In this document: positions 42,697 through 53,605 of the stretch, one piece after another | Numbering within the stretch: the first letter of the stretch is position 1 | Layout: every line of letters begins with the position of its first letter | Assembly: GCF_020166395.1 (NCBI RefSeq) | Contig: NZ_JAIQXU010000010.1 | Span: forward strand, 62,001 to 126,000 | Reading direction: 5' to 3' | Length of the DNA stretch: 64,000 nt | Origin: Deinococcus betulae | GTDB lineage: Bacteria > Deinococcota > Deinococci > Deinococcales > Deinococcaceae | Position numbers and translations under genes: made by a program | The notes under the pieces: model-generated | The model's database searches: none | What the model was told of the DNA's origin: nothing | Seen by the model: the letters and a program-made list of their open reading frames with translations, nothing else

Positions 42697-42848
42697 TACC
42701 AGGTGTGACTGGCCGAAGACCGGGGCTGCAAGCCGGTTCGTACAGCATCCTCTGAGCGGGCGTTTGAGCGAATCTTGCTCCCAGACGGCGAAGTGGTCTG
42801 CCCGATTGCGTACCGTTCTGTCTTCTGCACTCTGTCACCCTTCAGCGC

Positions 42849-43637
42849 ATGACCCAGAACGGTGTTGCGGCTCGGCCCCTCGCTCTCGTGACTGGCGCGT
42901 CCGCCGGCATCGGCTGGGCCTTCGCGCACCGCCTCGCCGCTCAGGGCTACGACCTGAGCGTGGTAGGGCGCCGGGCGGAGCGGCTGGCAGAGCTGGCTGC
43001 CGAACTGCCTGGTGCCCAGGTGCGCCCGGTCGTGGCTGACCTGGGCACCGATGCGGGCATTGCGGCTGTGGCCGACCTCTGCGCCAGTGAACCGCTCGCG
43101 CTGCTGGTCAACAACGCGGGTGTGGCCCACTACATGCCGCTGACCCAGTTGCCGGCTGACAAGGCAGCGGAACTGCTGCACGTCAAGGTCATCGCCCCGA
43201 CGATGCTGTCCCGCGCGGTCGTCCCTGGAATGGTGTCGCGCGGCACAGGCACCATTATCAACGTGGCGGGTATGCTCGGGTTCGGTGCTGCCGCACCCCC
43301 GCAGGGCCGCGTGACCTACGTGGCCACCCTCGCCCACCTGATCGCGCTGTCGCAGGCCATGCACCAGGAACTCAGTCCGCAGGGGCTTCAGGTGCAGGTG
43401 CTGTGCCCCGGCGTGGTCGCCACTGAATTCCATACGAGGCAGGGCTTTGACCTCAGCGCCATTCCGAGGATGTCGGCAGACGACGTGGTCACCGCCAGCC
43501 TCAAGGGGCTGGCCCTGGGTGAAGTGATTTGCGCGCCTGGGGTGGAAGACGCCGAACTCCTCAAGACCGTGGAGCAGGCCGAGCTGGCTGCGTTTCACGG
43601 CCAGTCGCCGGAACTGGCGCAGCGTTACCGGAACTAG
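42849..43637 (+). CDS. Short-chain dehydrogenase-like protein lacking most catalytic residues
   Basis: 262 residues with the SDR Rossmann fold: VTGASAGIG (cofactor glycine motif), VADLG, and [10 protein letters not shown]. The usual Asn-Ser-Tyr-Lys tetrad is largely gone. Tyr157 is present, but the Lys four residues later is Leu161 (YVATL), the NVSS serine position reads NVAG, and the VN helix residue is Lys113. The closest canonical relatives are DltE/YqjQ-type SDRs. It may bind NAD(P) without reducing substrate. No clear Shine-Dalgarno; a CACCCT lies 7 nt before the ATG. A 13-bp bidirectional terminator follows. Confidence 0.8.
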   Translation: MTQNGVAARPLALVTGASAGIGWAFAHRLAAQGYDLSVVGRRAERLAELAAELPGAQVRPVVADLGTDAGIAAVADLCASEPLALLVNNAGVAHYMPLTQLPADKAAELLHVKVIAPTMLSRAVVPGMVSRGTGTIINVAGMLGFGAAAPPQGRVTYVATLAHLIALSQAMHQELSPQGLQVQVLCPGVVATEFHTRQGFDLSAIPRMSADDVVTASLKGLALGEVICAPGVEDAELLKTVEQAELAAFHGQSPELAQRYRN

Positions 43638-43651
43638 CGGCAGAGTCTGCC

Positions 43652-43682
43652 AGCGGCGCCCTCCGAACTGGAGGGCGCCGCT
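43652..43682. terminator. Bidirectional hairpin terminator
   Basis: AGCGGCGCCCTCC (43652-43664) and GGAGGGCGCCGCT (43670-43682) form a perfect 13-bp stem with a 5-nt loop between the convergent SDR and phosphoesterase genes. Confidence 0.75.
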
Positions 43683-43704
43683 AGCTCTCTGGTGCACCTT
43701 TCCC

Positions 43705-44409
43705 TCAGCCCATGCGCCCGGTGCGAATCACGTCGGCAATGACCGGCGGCAGGTTCCAGGCCATGATGTCAAAGGCGCTGGAGGCAAAGTCATAGGTGAC
43801 CTTGTGCAGCGAGACCTTGGGCTTGCGGCCCACGCAGTCCACGATGGCCACGTCAGCGCCGGGTTCGTGGTTCAGGGTCAGGCCCACGCTGCCGGGGTCT
43901 ACAAAGGTGGTGTCGCCCAGCACCCGCACAAACGGCACATGCGAGCCGCCCACCACAATCACCCGCGCGCCCAGCGAATCGGCCAGGGCTTCGAGTTCGC
44001 GCTCGGGGGCCATCAGGTCCAGGCGCTGATCGGGCGCGTGGGGGCTCCCGTGGAAAAAGCGCACGCGCCCAATCGGCGTGGTGATGCGCCCGCCCGGCGG
44101 CAGGCGGCGCAGGAAGTCCATCTGCTCGGGGGTCAGAATCTTTTTCGTCCAGGTCAGGACCTGGTCGGCCACCCCTTTGCGGTCGCTGCGGTCGCCGAGG
44201 TCAATCGCCACGCGCATGTCGCTGGAGCCCAGGGCCGTGACCCAGCCCTCGCGCCGCACGAAGTCAATCACGGGGCCAGGGCTGGCGCCGTAGCCCACCA
44301 GATCGCCCACCACGATGACCTGGTTGACGATATTCTCGTTCAAAAAGCGCTTGACCGCCGTCAGCGCATGAATATTGCCATGAATGTCACTGAGGAAAGC
44401 CACTCGCAA
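43705..44409 (-). CDS. Metallophosphoesterase (YfcE/MJ0936-type)
   Basis: 234 residues. Calcineurin-like di-metal motifs: [12 protein letters not shown] (D-x-H), [12 protein letters not shown] (GD), the weakly conserved LGSSDMRV in place of GN(H/C)[11 protein letters not shown] and [12 protein letters not shown] (GH region, here GSH). The second-motif Asn is replaced by Ser-Ser-Asp, which is unusual. Family members cleave phosphodiesters or act on diadenosine tetraphosphate. The TTG at 44407-44409 is the start with GAGGGT upstream and TAGGAT at -9. Divergent from lnt. Confidence 0.82.
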   Translation of the reverse strand: MRVAFLSDIHGNIHALTAVKRFLNENIVNQVIVVGDLVGYGASPGPVIDFVRREGWVTALGSSDMRVAIDLGDRSDRKGVADQVLTWTKKILTPEQMDFLRRLPPGGRITTPIGRVRFFHGSPHAPDQRLDLMAPERELEALADSLGARVIVVGGSHVPFVRVLGDTTFVDPGSVGLTLNHEPGADVAIVDCVGRKPKVSLHKVTYDFASSAFDIMAWNLPPVIADVIRTGRMG

Positions 44410-44484
44410 AGTACCCTCATCCTAGAGCATCTGCGCGCGTCTGTGCCGCCGCGCCCCCCCCAGAGTCCCCCTATCATGGCAGCG

Positions 44485-45975
44485 ATGCCCCTTCCCGCCC
44501 TCGCCTTTTTGCTGGGTCTGGGTCTGGCCGCCTGTGGCCTGCCCCTGCCCTGGAGCGCCCTGAGCGCGCTGCCCCTGGCCGCCATTCTGCTGTTTGTCGC
44601 CCGAGCCGAGCCGCCGCGGCAGGCTGCGGGCCGCCTCTTCTGGGCCGGCTTCGGGTACTTTGCGCTGCACCTGTGGTGGCTGGGTGCTTTCGTGGCTGAC
44701 CTGTTTGGCCTGGCGCCGCTGGGCCTCCTGGCTGGCCTGCTGTTTGCGCTGGAGGGGGCATTCTTGGCGGCGATGGCCTTCCTGGCCACCTCGCTGACCC
44801 GCTCTACTCCCGGGCGCGTGTGGACCCTGGCGGGCGGCTGGGTGCTGCTGGAATGGCTACGTTTTCTGGGCCCGCTGGCGTTTCCCTGGCCGACGCTGGG
44901 CTACACGCTGCTGCCCACGCCCGCCATTCAGATTGCCGACCTGGGCGGGGTGCTGCTGGGCAGTGTGCTGGTGAGCTTTACAGCGGCCGCCCTGGCCCAT
45001 GCTTGGCTGGGTTGGCAGCAGGGGAGAGCGCCGCTGCGCCCAGCCATGCTCGCCGCTGTGGGCTGGGCATTGGCGCTGGGCTATGGCCTGACCCGGACGC
45101 CGGGCGAGGGGCCTGAACAGCCCATGCGGGTGATGCGGGTCACGTTCGACTCGTTTGCTCGGGCGGCTGATGCGCTGACTGCTGAAGAGGAATTCCCTCT
45201 GCAGCGCAAGGCCAGCCTGGACCGCCCCGCTGGCAGTGTCGTGGTGTGGAGCGAGAGCGCCATTCGGCAGGACAATGCCCAGCCGGGCGCGCGCGTCCCT
45301 AATTTCCCTGGACCTGGGCTGAGTGGGACAGGTGGCACCGACTGGCTGACCAGCAGCACGGGGCAGACCACCTTTCGTCAATACAACCGCGTCGCCAGCC
45401 TGAACGCCCGTGGTGAGGTGCTCACTCTCAACGACAAGGGGCGCCCGGTGCCCTTTGGAGAAACCAGACCTTTTGAGTTGGTGCTGTCGCCGGTGTACAA
45501 CCTGCTGGGGCGGGTGCTGGGTCTAGAGCTTGGGAATATCCAGGGCGCCCAGACCCTGACGCCCCTGGCATTGAACGGCGTGCAGTACGGCGCCTACATC
45601 TGTTACGACAGCGTGTTTCCCTGGGTGTCGCGCACGCTGGCCAACAAGGGCGCAGAACTTCTGGTTAATCCCAGCAACGACGGCTGGTACAAGGGCTGGG
45701 GCGTGCAGCAGCATTTCAACATGGGCCGGGTGCGCGCCATCGAGACCCGGCGCTGGCTGGTGCGGAGCGTGAACAATGGCGTGGCCGGCAGCGTGGATGA
45801 TCTGGGCCGCCCGGTGCAGACAGTGCAAAGTGGTGACACAGTGCAGGTGCTTGATGTCCGGCCCAAACGCCTGAGCGGCACCACCCTGTATATGCGCCTG
45901 GGCGACTGGCCAGCGCTGCTGCTGGCGCTGGGTATGGTGGTTTACGGCTGGCGGCAGCGGGGGCGAATTTGGTAG
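44485..45975 (+). CDS. lnt: Apolipoprotein N-acyltransferase
   Basis: 496 residues. An N-terminal membrane part of six or more helices is followed from ~residue 215 by a periplasmic nitrilase domain. VVWSESAI (Glu), [12 protein letters not shown] (Lys and second Glu) and YICYDSVFP (nucleophilic Cys) form the active site; a final helix ([13 protein letters not shown]) closes the protein. It adds the third acyl chain to diacylglyceryl lipoproteins. The first ATG (44476) lies inside the -10 box TATCAT (44472-44477), so the leaderless start 7 nt later at 44485 is preferred. Two lipoproteins in this window would be substrates. Confidence 0.9.
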   Translation: MPLPALAFLLGLGLAACGLPLPWSALSALPLAAILLFVARAEPPRQAAGRLFWAGFGYFALHLWWLGAFVADLFGLAPLGLLAGLLFALEGAFLAAMAFLATSLTRSTPGRVWTLAGGWVLLEWLRFLGPLAFPWPTLGYTLLPTPAIQIADLGGVLLGSVLVSFTAAALAHAWLGWQQGRAPLRPAMLAAVGWALALGYGLTRTPGEGPEQPMRVMRVTFDSFARAADALTAEEEFPLQRKASLDRPAGSVVVWSESAIRQDNAQPGARVPNFPGPGLSGTGGTDWLTSSTGQTTFRQYNRVASLNARGEVLTLNDKGRPVPFGETRPFELVLSPVYNLLGRVLGLELGNIQGAQTLTPLALNGVQYGAYICYDSVFPWVSRTLANKGAELLVNPSNDGWYKGWGVQQHFNMGRVRAIETRRWLVRSVNNGVAGSVDDLGRPVQTVQSGDTVQVLDVRPKRLSGTTLYMRLGDWPALLLALGMVVYGWRQRGRIW

Positions 45976-46214
45976 CGACATGGGTGGCATAATCGAGGCC
46001 GCTTTTGTTTGGGTTTGGCGGGTACGACCAAGCACATGCCTCAACGCTGAGAGCACTGATGAGCTGCAGATTGTCGCGTCCACGCATACATTTGGCAGTC
46101 AGCCCTAAGCACGTGTAGGGCCAGCCGCTGCCTGCGGAGCGAGTTGTACTCGACGATAGAATGGGTTGTTGACGTCATTAATGCTCAGAACGAAGCAACG
46201 CCACAAACTTCGCT

Positions 46215-46242
46215 TCCGTTGATAAGGCATGTTATCATCGTC
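46215..46242. other. dif-like inverted repeat upstream of the xer gene
   Basis: Two 11-bp arms, TCCGTTGATAA (46215-46225) and TTATCATCGTC (46232-46242), match in inverse at 8 of 11 positions. They flank a 6-bp centre GGCATG. Inner ATAA/TTAT around 6 bp is the layout of XerC/XerD core sites. It covers the xer -10 box (46233-46238) and ends 4 nt before the start codon. Confidence 0.45.
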
Positions 46243-46246
46243 ATCT

Positions 46247-47212
46247 ATGGCCGAGAGTCTCACGCTGTATGCCGGTGACCGCCTGGCCCAGGCCCGTGCG
46301 CTGGCTGGGCTCAGTGACGAGGCGCTGCGGGTTCAGGCCGTAACCGCCGCCCGCGACAAATCGTTTGAGGACCTGTGGGCCTTGACGCTGGCGTACCTCA
46401 GCAGCGAGACCAGCGCTGGAGTGCGCCTTAGCCCCCATACGCTACGGGCCTACCGCAAAGGCCTGGAGGTTCTCCTAGAACACGCCGCCGCCAACGCCTG
46501 GAACCTGCTGCGTCCTGGCCGCCGCGAGCCGCCGCTGTATGTGGCGGCGCTGACCGCCTCCGGTCTCAAACCAGCCACGGTGCAGGCGCGGGTGGCGGCG
46601 GCGGGCGCCCTGTACCGGGCGTTGCGCTGGGCCGGTGCCACCGACGCCGACCCTTTTGCCGATGTCAAGCGCCCCAAAGACCGCACGCGCGGCGTGGTCA
46701 AGAATCCGCCCTACCGCGAGGAATTTGTGCAGGCGCTGCTGCTGGAGGCGGACCCACACGAGGCGGCGCTGCTCCTCCTGCTGGCCCACGCCGGATTGCG
46801 GATTGCCGAGGCGCTGGCCGTCACCTGGGCCGATGTCAATCTGCCGGGTCGCCGCCTGCTGGTGGCGCACGGCAAGGGCGACAAGGCGCGGATGGTTCCC
46901 CTCAGCGCGCGTCTTCGTGAGGCCCTGAGCACCTTGCAAGCGCAGCCCCATCAGGCCAGCGACTTTGTGCTGCCGCTGCGCGCTTACTCCAGCGCCTACG
47001 AGCGGTTGCAAAAGCTGGCCCTAAAATGCGGCCGCGAACACGAATTCCGGGGGTTTCATGCTGGGCGCAAATACGCAGGCACCCAGCTCTATGCTGCGGT
47101 CAAGGATTTCACGCGCGTCGCGGGCTTTCTGGGCCATGAGCAGGTAGATACGACGCGGCGCTATGTGGAGTTGCCAGAAGACGACTTAAATGACGCAGTG
47201 GAACATTTTTGA
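46247..47212 (+). CDS. XerC/XerD-type tyrosine recombinase
   Basis: 321 residues. A SAM-like core-binding domain (~35-140, LSPHTLRAYRKGLEVLLEH) precedes the phage-integrase catalytic domain with R185 (HAGLRIAEAL), K210 or K213 (HGKGDKARMVPLS), H271 and R274 (FHAGRKYAGT), H297 (FLGHEQV) and nucleophile Y306 (TRRYVEL). The second box reads HAGRKYAGT instead of the usual HxLRHT. The start is leaderless: TATCAT (46233-46238) lies 8 nt upstream. The ATG at 46229 lies upstream of this box. It could be the chromosome-dimer recombinase; a dif-like repeat overlaps its promoter. The 45976-46214 gap shows no gene. Confidence 0.88.
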   Translation: MAESLTLYAGDRLAQARALAGLSDEALRVQAVTAARDKSFEDLWALTLAYLSSETSAGVRLSPHTLRAYRKGLEVLLEHAAANAWNLLRPGRREPPLYVAALTASGLKPATVQARVAAAGALYRALRWAGATDADPFADVKRPKDRTRGVVKNPPYREEFVQALLLEADPHEAALLLLLAHAGLRIAEALAVTWADVNLPGRRLLVAHGKGDKARMVPLSARLREALSTLQAQPHQASDFVLPLRAYSSAYERLQKLALKCGREHEFRGFHAGRKYAGTQLYAAVKDFTRVAGFLGHEQVDTTRRYVELPEDDLNDAVEHF

Positions 47213-47294
47213 CTAGGGGCTCAACTCCTCACGGTCGCTTTCTCACCCCTTCCTGGCCATTCTGTGAGCCTGCCTTTTTTCACTGTGCAGGCGC

Positions 47295-47308
47295 GGGATT
47301 TAAATCCC
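47295..47308. other. 14-bp AT-centred palindrome between xer and lipid kinase
   Basis: GGGATTTAAATCCC is a perfect palindrome 17 bp before the end of the convergent lipid kinase gene and 83 bp past xer. It could form the tip of a terminator or be a protein site. It does not fit a tRNA T-arm. Confidence 0.3.
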
Positions 47309-47325
47309 TTTCAAATGACCCATGG

Positions 47326-48270
47326 TCAGGTTTCCAGATCACCACGCTGGGCCGCCGTGAGGAACCGGATGGCGCCCGGCAGGATGCGCGCCTGAAACGG
47401 TGTGGTCTCCACATGCAGTTCGCCGTCGTACTGCAGCGGAAACGGGTCGGCAGCGTCCACCTGAATCTCACGGGCTTCCAGGGTCTCTAGGTTACCGCTG
47501 AACATCGGGTCACCCAGGTTCAACTTGGCCCGCACCGAATCAATCAGGTTGGGAATCAGGCGCATGATGTTCCCCGCCTTCATCAGGATGACGGTAAAGC
47601 GGCCGTCGCTGGGGCTGATGTCGCTGGTGATGGGCAGGCGGTAGTTGGCCATGCCAAAGTTGGCAACCATCACGCCGATGCCTTCAAACTCGCGCGGCTC
47701 GCCGTCAATGACCAGGTTGAAGATGGTCTTCTTGGGGTTCAGTTGCCGCATGGCACTCATGACGTAGGCCAGGGCACCAAAGCGCTCTTTGAGTTCCTCG
47801 CTGTCCCGGATCATGCTCGCGTCGGCGCCGGCGCCGGCCAGCATGCAAAAGCCGCTCTTTTCGCCCTTGACCTCAACCTCGCCCATGTCCAGGCGCAGGC
47901 TGTGGCCTGCCCGCACCACCTCCACCAGGGCGGGGGCGTCCTGCGGCAGGGCGAGGTTCTGGGCGATCAGGTTGGCGGTGCCGGCGGGAAACGCCAGCAG
48001 CGGCACATTGCGGTTCCGCGCCGAGTAGGCCGCGCTGCTGACGGTGCCGTCGCCGCCTGCGGCCACTAGCACGGTGAAGGTTTCCAGGTCGTCCAGATAC
48101 GAGGCCATTGGGGTGTCGTGGCGCAACTCGCGTTCAGTCACTTCGGCGCCTTCGGCGCGCAGCAGGGACAGAAAGAGCGGCAGCTGACTCTCCCCGCTGC
48201 CACTCTTGGGGTTGAAGACCACCAGGAGGCGTTGGCCGCGCAGTGAAGAATCAGGCGTAGAGACGGTCAT
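47326..48270 (-). CDS. Diacylglycerol/lipid kinase (DagK/YegS family)
   Basis: 314 residues. [12 protein letters not shown] at the N-terminus, [13 protein letters not shown] (the GGDGT nucleotide motif) and [16 protein letters not shown] identify the DagK_cat fold; [13 protein letters not shown] belongs to the C-terminal beta-sandwich. These enzymes phosphorylate diacylglycerol or related lipids for phosphatidate recycling. The ATG at 48268-48270 has TCTAAT (+ strand 48278-48283) 7 nt upstream, sharing bases with the divergent promoter of the lipoprotein gene. A longer frame to 48303 would start upstream of that box. Confidence 0.9.
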   Translation of the reverse strand: MTVSTPDSSLRGQRLLVVFNPKSGSGESQLPLFLSLLRAEGAEVTERELRHDTPMASYLDDLETFTVLVAAGGDGTVSSAAYSARNRNVPLLAFPAGTANLIAQNLALPQDAPALVEVVRAGHSLRLDMGEVEVKGEKSGFCMLAGAGADASMIRDSEELKERFGALAYVMSAMRQLNPKKTIFNLVIDGEPREFEGIGVMVANFGMANYRLPITSDISPSDGRFTVILMKAGNIMRLIPNLIDSVRAKLNLGDPMFSGNLETLEAREIQVDAADPFPLQYDGELHVETTPFQARILPGAIRFLTAAQRGDLET

Positions 48271-48277
48271 CGGTTGT

Positions 48278-48285
48278 ATTAGACT
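48278..48285. promoter_or_regulatory. Overlapping divergent -10 boxes
   Basis: ATTAGACT serves both strands: TCTAAT on the - strand (48278-48283), 7 nt from the lipid kinase ATG, and TAGACT on the + strand (48280-48285), 20 nt from the lipoprotein ATG with GGAGG between. The two RNA polymerase sites overlap, so the genes should be mutually exclusive at initiation. Confidence 0.5.
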
Positions 48286-48305
48286 GCGGGCACGGAGGCT
48301 CAAAC

Positions 48306-48671
48306 ATGCTGCGTTTCTTGGTTGCTTCTTTAGTGTTTACCGCCACGCTCTCGGCGTGTGCGCCCGCTCAGCAGGAACAGAGGGTCACGGTCACGCCCAT
48401 GCTCATCAAGGTGTCGGAGGCGGCGGCACGGGGCGGCACGGTGACTGTTCAGGGCCGCTACCTGGGTGGCCCCAGCACTGGCCGCGTGCGCCTGGGCGCC
48501 GACGAGCGCGGGCAGGGCGGCTACCTCTTCCCGGCGTCAGCCGTGCAGTCGTGGACCGACAGCCAGATCGTTCTGACCATTCCCGCCGACGCCCCAGTGG
48601 GGGGCAGCTGGCTGTTCGTGGAGGTGGCGGGCCGCCAGTCCACGGGTCTGCCCTACAGCGTTCGGCAGTAA
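48306..48671 (+). CDS. Lipoprotein with IPT/TIG-like domain
   Basis: 121 residues. The signal sequence ends in a lipobox, TATLSAC. The mature ~100 residues form one Ig-like IPT/TIG unit: [14 protein letters not shown] (the typical GGxVTIxGxxLG), [19 protein letters not shown] and FVEVAGRQS. Such domains mediate surface protein interactions. GGAGG lies 7 nt before the ATG. Followed by a 14-bp hairpin and a phosphoesterase gene. Role unknown beyond a surface-anchored binding module. Confidence 0.82.
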   Translation: MLRFLVASLVFTATLSACAPAQQEQRVTVTPMLIKVSEAAARGGTVTVQGRYLGGPSTGRVRLGADERGQGGYLFPASAVQSWTDSQIVLTIPADAPVGGSWLFVEVAGRQSTGLPYSVRQ

Positions 48672-48683
48672 CCCCGTTTCGTT

Positions 48684-48721
48684 CCGGCGTGGCCCCACCT
48701 CCTTGGCTGGGGCCACGCCGG
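48684..48721 (+). terminator. Hairpin after the IPT lipoprotein gene
   Basis: CCGGCGTGGCCCCA (48684-48697) and TGGGGCCACGCCGG (48708-48721) form a perfect 14-bp stem with a 10-nt loop, 12 nt past the stop. No T-tract; the next gene's -10 box begins 14 nt later. Confidence 0.6.
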
Positions 48722-48747
48722 CTGTCGGCCCCGCTAAGCTCGGGGGC

Positions 48748-49617
48748 ATGTGGATCACGCGCGCGCTGGGCGCTCTGGGCTGGGGTGTGCTGACCTTCGG
48801 CACGGTGTCGGTGCTGAACTCGTATCAATTTGTGGTGAGCCGCCAGCGGGCGGCCATTCCTGGGCTGACCCGTCCGGTCCGCATCGCGCACCTGAGCGAC
48901 CTGCATTACGGCGTCTTTATGAGGCGCGGGCTGGTGCGGCGTTGGGTCTCGGCCACGCTGGCGGCCCAGCCCGACCTGATTGTGGTCACCGGGGATTTTC
49001 TGGACAGTGGGGTGGGGCGCCGCCGGCACCGGGGCCTGCTGGAAGAACTCTCGCGGCTCCATGCACCATTGGGGGTCTACGGCGTGTGGGGCAACCACGA
49101 CTGGACCAGTCTGAACACGGGTGCGGCGCGCGTGACCTTTGCCGAGCAGCTGCGCGTGGCCGGGGTGCGGCTCATCAACAACGCCGGCGTGCAACTTCGG
49201 GACGACCTCTACCTGGCCGGGGTGGATGACTGGTGGTTCGGCATCCAGGACCTGGAGGTTGCCTTACGGGAGCGCGTGAGCGGGGCCACCGTGCTGCTGG
49301 CCCACAATCCCGACTACTTGTCGCAGGTGCCGCCCAGCGTGGGCCTGACCCTCAGCGGCCACACCCACGGAGGGCAGGTGCGCCTGCCGCTGGTCGGGCC
49401 GCTCAAGCGGCACTCCACCCTGCTGAATGTGCTGCGCGGCTGGGTGCGCGGCGCCCGCATCGTGCAGTCGCCGGCCGAGGGGCACCCCACGGCGTCCCCA
49501 GGTGGTGAGGCGCTGGGCTTTGTCTCGCAGGGCCTGGGCGTGACAGGGGTGCCGATGCGCTGGGCCTGTCCCGCCGAGATTGTGGTGTTTGACCTGGAAC
49601 CGGCGGAGGCGCGGTGA
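48748..49617 (+). CDS. YaeI-type metallophosphoesterase
   Basis: 289 residues. One N-terminal membrane helix (GALGWGVLTFGTVSVLNSY) anchors the calcineurin-like domain: HLSDLHYG, VVTGDFLDSG, VWGNHDWTS, LLAHNPDY and TLSGHTHGGQ, giving a complete di-metal site. The LTLSGHTHGGQVRLP and N-terminal helix match the YaeI/YkuE group, which cleaves UDP-diacylglucosamine-like or other lipid-linked phosphodiesters. Leaderless: TAAGCT (48735-48740) lies 7 nt before the ATG. hisS follows 45 nt downstream with its own -10 box. Confidence 0.88.
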   Translation: MWITRALGALGWGVLTFGTVSVLNSYQFVVSRQRAAIPGLTRPVRIAHLSDLHYGVFMRRGLVRRWVSATLAAQPDLIVVTGDFLDSGVGRRRHRGLLEELSRLHAPLGVYGVWGNHDWTSLNTGAARVTFAEQLRVAGVRLINNAGVQLRDDLYLAGVDDWWFGIQDLEVALRERVSGATVLLAHNPDYLSQVPPSVGLTLSGHTHGGQVRLPLVGPLKRHSTLLNVLRGWVRGARIVQSPAEGHPTASPGGEALGFVSQGLGVTGVPMRWACPAEIVVFDLEPAEAR

Positions 49618-49662
49618 CCAGGGACGACCTTTTGCCCTCCAGGCGCTATGCTCCGCTCTGTT

Positions 49663-51011
49663 ATGGCGATTAAGCGCCCCAAGGGCACCGAAGATCACCT
49701 GCCAGCCGGCAGCCCGAAACTGACGCTTGATGTTTCGGCGCAGGCCCACGCCTGGCTGGTGCAGACGGCGCGCACGGTGCTGGAGCGCGCCGGTGCGCAG
49801 CGCATTGAGACCCCGCTCTTTGAAGACGCCGAACTGGTCAAGCGCGGCGTGGGCGGCTCCACCGACATCGTGCGCAAGGAAATGTTCACCGTGTACTACT
49901 TCGGGGACCACGGCGGGTACATCCTGCGCCCGGAAGGCACTGCCGGTATTGTGCGCGCCTACCTGCAGGGTGGCCTCAAGCAATTGCCCAGTCCCCTCAA
50001 GCTCTGGACCCACGGCCCCATGTTCCGTGCCGAGCGGCAGCAGCGCGGCCGCCTGCGCCAGTTCCATCAGGTGGACTATGAAGTGCTGGGCAGCACAGAC
50101 GCCCTCGTGGACGCCGAGGCGATTGCCCTGATGGTGGAGGTCGTGCAGGCGCTGGGACTGACCGGCGTGCGGGTGAAGTTGGGCAGTATCGGCGACCCCG
50201 AAGACCGCGAAGCCTACAACACCTACCTGCGGGAACTGTTCACACCGCACCTGGACTCCCTCTCAGACGATTCCAAAGACCGCCTGACCCGCAACCCCAT
50301 GCGGATTCTGGATTCCAAGAGCGAGGACGATCAGGTGCTTCTCACTCAGCTCGGGGTGAAGCCCATGCTGGACTTCCTGGGCGCAGAGGCCAGGGCGCAC
50401 TTTGAAGCGGTGCAGCGCCACCTTGACGCCTGGGACGTGGCGTACGACCTCGACCCCAGCATTGTGCGCGGCCTGGATTATTACCGGCGCACCGCCTGGG
50501 AACTGCACCACGAGGGTGTCGGCGCCAAGTCGGCGCTGGGCGGCGGCGGGCGCTACGACGGCCTGGCGCAGGAACTGGGCAGCAAAGAGGCCGTGCCGGG
50601 CATCGGCTGGGCGTTTGGCGTCGAGCGCCTGCTGCTGGCGCTGGAGGCAGAAGGTCGCGCCCTTCCGGCGCTGGACGGCCCCCTCCTGTATGTGGCCGCC
50701 CTGGACGAGGCCAACGTGGGCTACGCCGCCACCGTGGCGCTGGGCGCCCGCCGGGTGGGCCGCGCCGAATTTGCCTACCGCGCCCTCAAGCCGGGGACAG
50801 CCTTCCGCGACGCGGAGCGCCGGGGCGCACGCCTGGTTGCCTTGATCGGCTCGGATGAAGTGGCGCAGGACACCCTGAGCATCAAGAATCTGGCCACCGG
50901 CATGCAGACGAGCGTGCATACCCGCGACCTTCACACCTTCTTGCTGGGCCAACTGAGCCAGACCCCACCGACCCGCAGCGGCCAGGAGCCCGCCGAACAG
51001 GAGCAACCCGA

Positions 51012-51015
<4 letters not shown>
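49663..51015 (+). CDS. hisS: Histidyl-tRNA synthetase
   Basis: 450 residues, class IIa. [14 protein letters not shown] is the conserved N-terminus; motif 2 is [21 protein letters not shown], and [15 protein letters not shown] and GGGGRYDGL are the histidine A and B motifs. Motif 3 [15 protein letters not shown] and a C-terminal anticodon domain follow. TATGCT (49647-49652) lies 10 nt upstream of the ATG; an in-frame ATG at 49648 overlaps that box and is rejected. aspS starts inside the hisS stop (ATGA, 51012-51015), so the pair is translationally coupled. A short charged C-terminal tail ([10 protein letters not shown]) is not conserved. Confidence 0.96.
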
Positions 51016-52739
<1,724 letters not shown>

Positions 52740-52815
52740 ATTTAATGAGTGGGGAGGGGGCCATGCTTGCCTCCTCCTGATTTTTTTGTGGTGAGACGAT
52801 TTGGCTGCTCAATTA

Positions 52816-52854
52816 AGTGAATACATTCACGATCTAGATTGATCGTGAAACTAG
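52816..52854. repeat. Dispersed palindromic repeat, copy C
   Basis: The left arm AGTGAATACATTCACGAT (52816-52833), spacer CTAGATTG and right arm ATCGTGAAACTAG (52842-52854) lie between the convergent ends of aspS and an alpha/beta hydrolase. The core is shared with copies A, B and D. Confidence 0.65.
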
Positions 52855-52858
52855 AGTT

Positions 52859-53605
52859 TCATTTTCCTAATTGTTCCAAGAAATCAAGCGTGTACCTGGC
52901 CACTGCTCTGGGATGGGTGTCTGTCAGGGCGTGGGTGCCACCCGGAATCTGACGCACCACCGCATCAGGAATGTCAGCTTGAATGCGGGCCACGGTCCAC
53001 GACTGCACCACATGGTCAGCCAGGCCGTCCAGCAGTAATGTCGGAACCTCAATTCGGCCCAGCAGCGGACCCGTCATATGCACTTCCTGATCGCGGGCCA
53101 GCAGGAGCATGCGGCGGATGCCGCAGTGGGTGTAGGCCCGCAGGCCGGGCGACAGCAAGCCCAGTCGTTCTTGAGGTAGGTCCAGCAGCAGCCGCAGCAG
53201 CTGTACCCGCACACTGGGGTTCTCTGGAATCCCTGTAGGCGCGCAGGCGATCAGGGCCGTCGGGCACGAGGCGTAGCGGGCAGCTAGATCAAACATCACT
53301 TCCCCACCCAGCGAATGGCCAAAAATCGGCACCCCCTCCAGCCCAGCCTGACGCAGCCAGGCGGCCAGATGGTCAGTCAGGTGTTCAATGCAGACTGGAT
53401 AGTCGTGGCGGCCCTCGCTGTACCCGTGGCCTGGTGGGTCATAGACGAACACGGTTCTGGCACGGCCCAGTTCGCGCGCCACGCGGGCATACATCCACGA
53501 GGCGCAGCCCAGGCCCGGCACAATCACCAGTGGCGGACCGCTGCCCCGCCGCCAGGCATGGGTGCTCAGACCATTGACGGTCAGGAAGGTGGCTCGCGCC
53601 GTCAA
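52859..53605 (-). CDS. Alpha/beta hydrolase
   Basis: 248 residues. LVIVPGLGCASW (oxyanion loop), FGHSLGGEVMFDLA (Ser nucleophile), LLDGLADHVV (Asp) and PGGTHALTD (His) give a complete triad in a small serine hydrolase resembling esterases or C-C hydrolases. The TTG at 53603-53605 overlaps the upstream hydrolase stop (TTGA), with GAGGCGC upstream, so the two are translationally coupled. The pair may be a two-step or heteromeric hydrolase system. It shares little sequence with its partner beyond the fold. Substrate unknown. Confidence 0.83.
   Translation of the reverse strand: MTARATFLTVNGLSTHAWRRGSGPPLVIVPGLGCASWMYARVARELGRARTVFVYDPPGHGYSEGRHDYPVCIEHLTDHLAAWLRQAGLEGVPIFGHSLGGEVMFDLAARYASCPTALIACAPTGIPENPSVRVQLLRLLLDLPQERLGLLSPGLRAYTHCGIRRMLLLARDQEVHMTGPLLGRIEVPTLLLDGLADHVVQSWTVARIQADIPDAVVRQIPGGTHALTDTHPRAVARYTLDFLEQLGK

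Noticed and set aside
47295..47308. tRNA T-arm fragment (attachment site) next to xer
   Set aside because: GGGATTTAAATCCC lacks the conserved C56 and a full tRNA end around it; it is just a palindrome.
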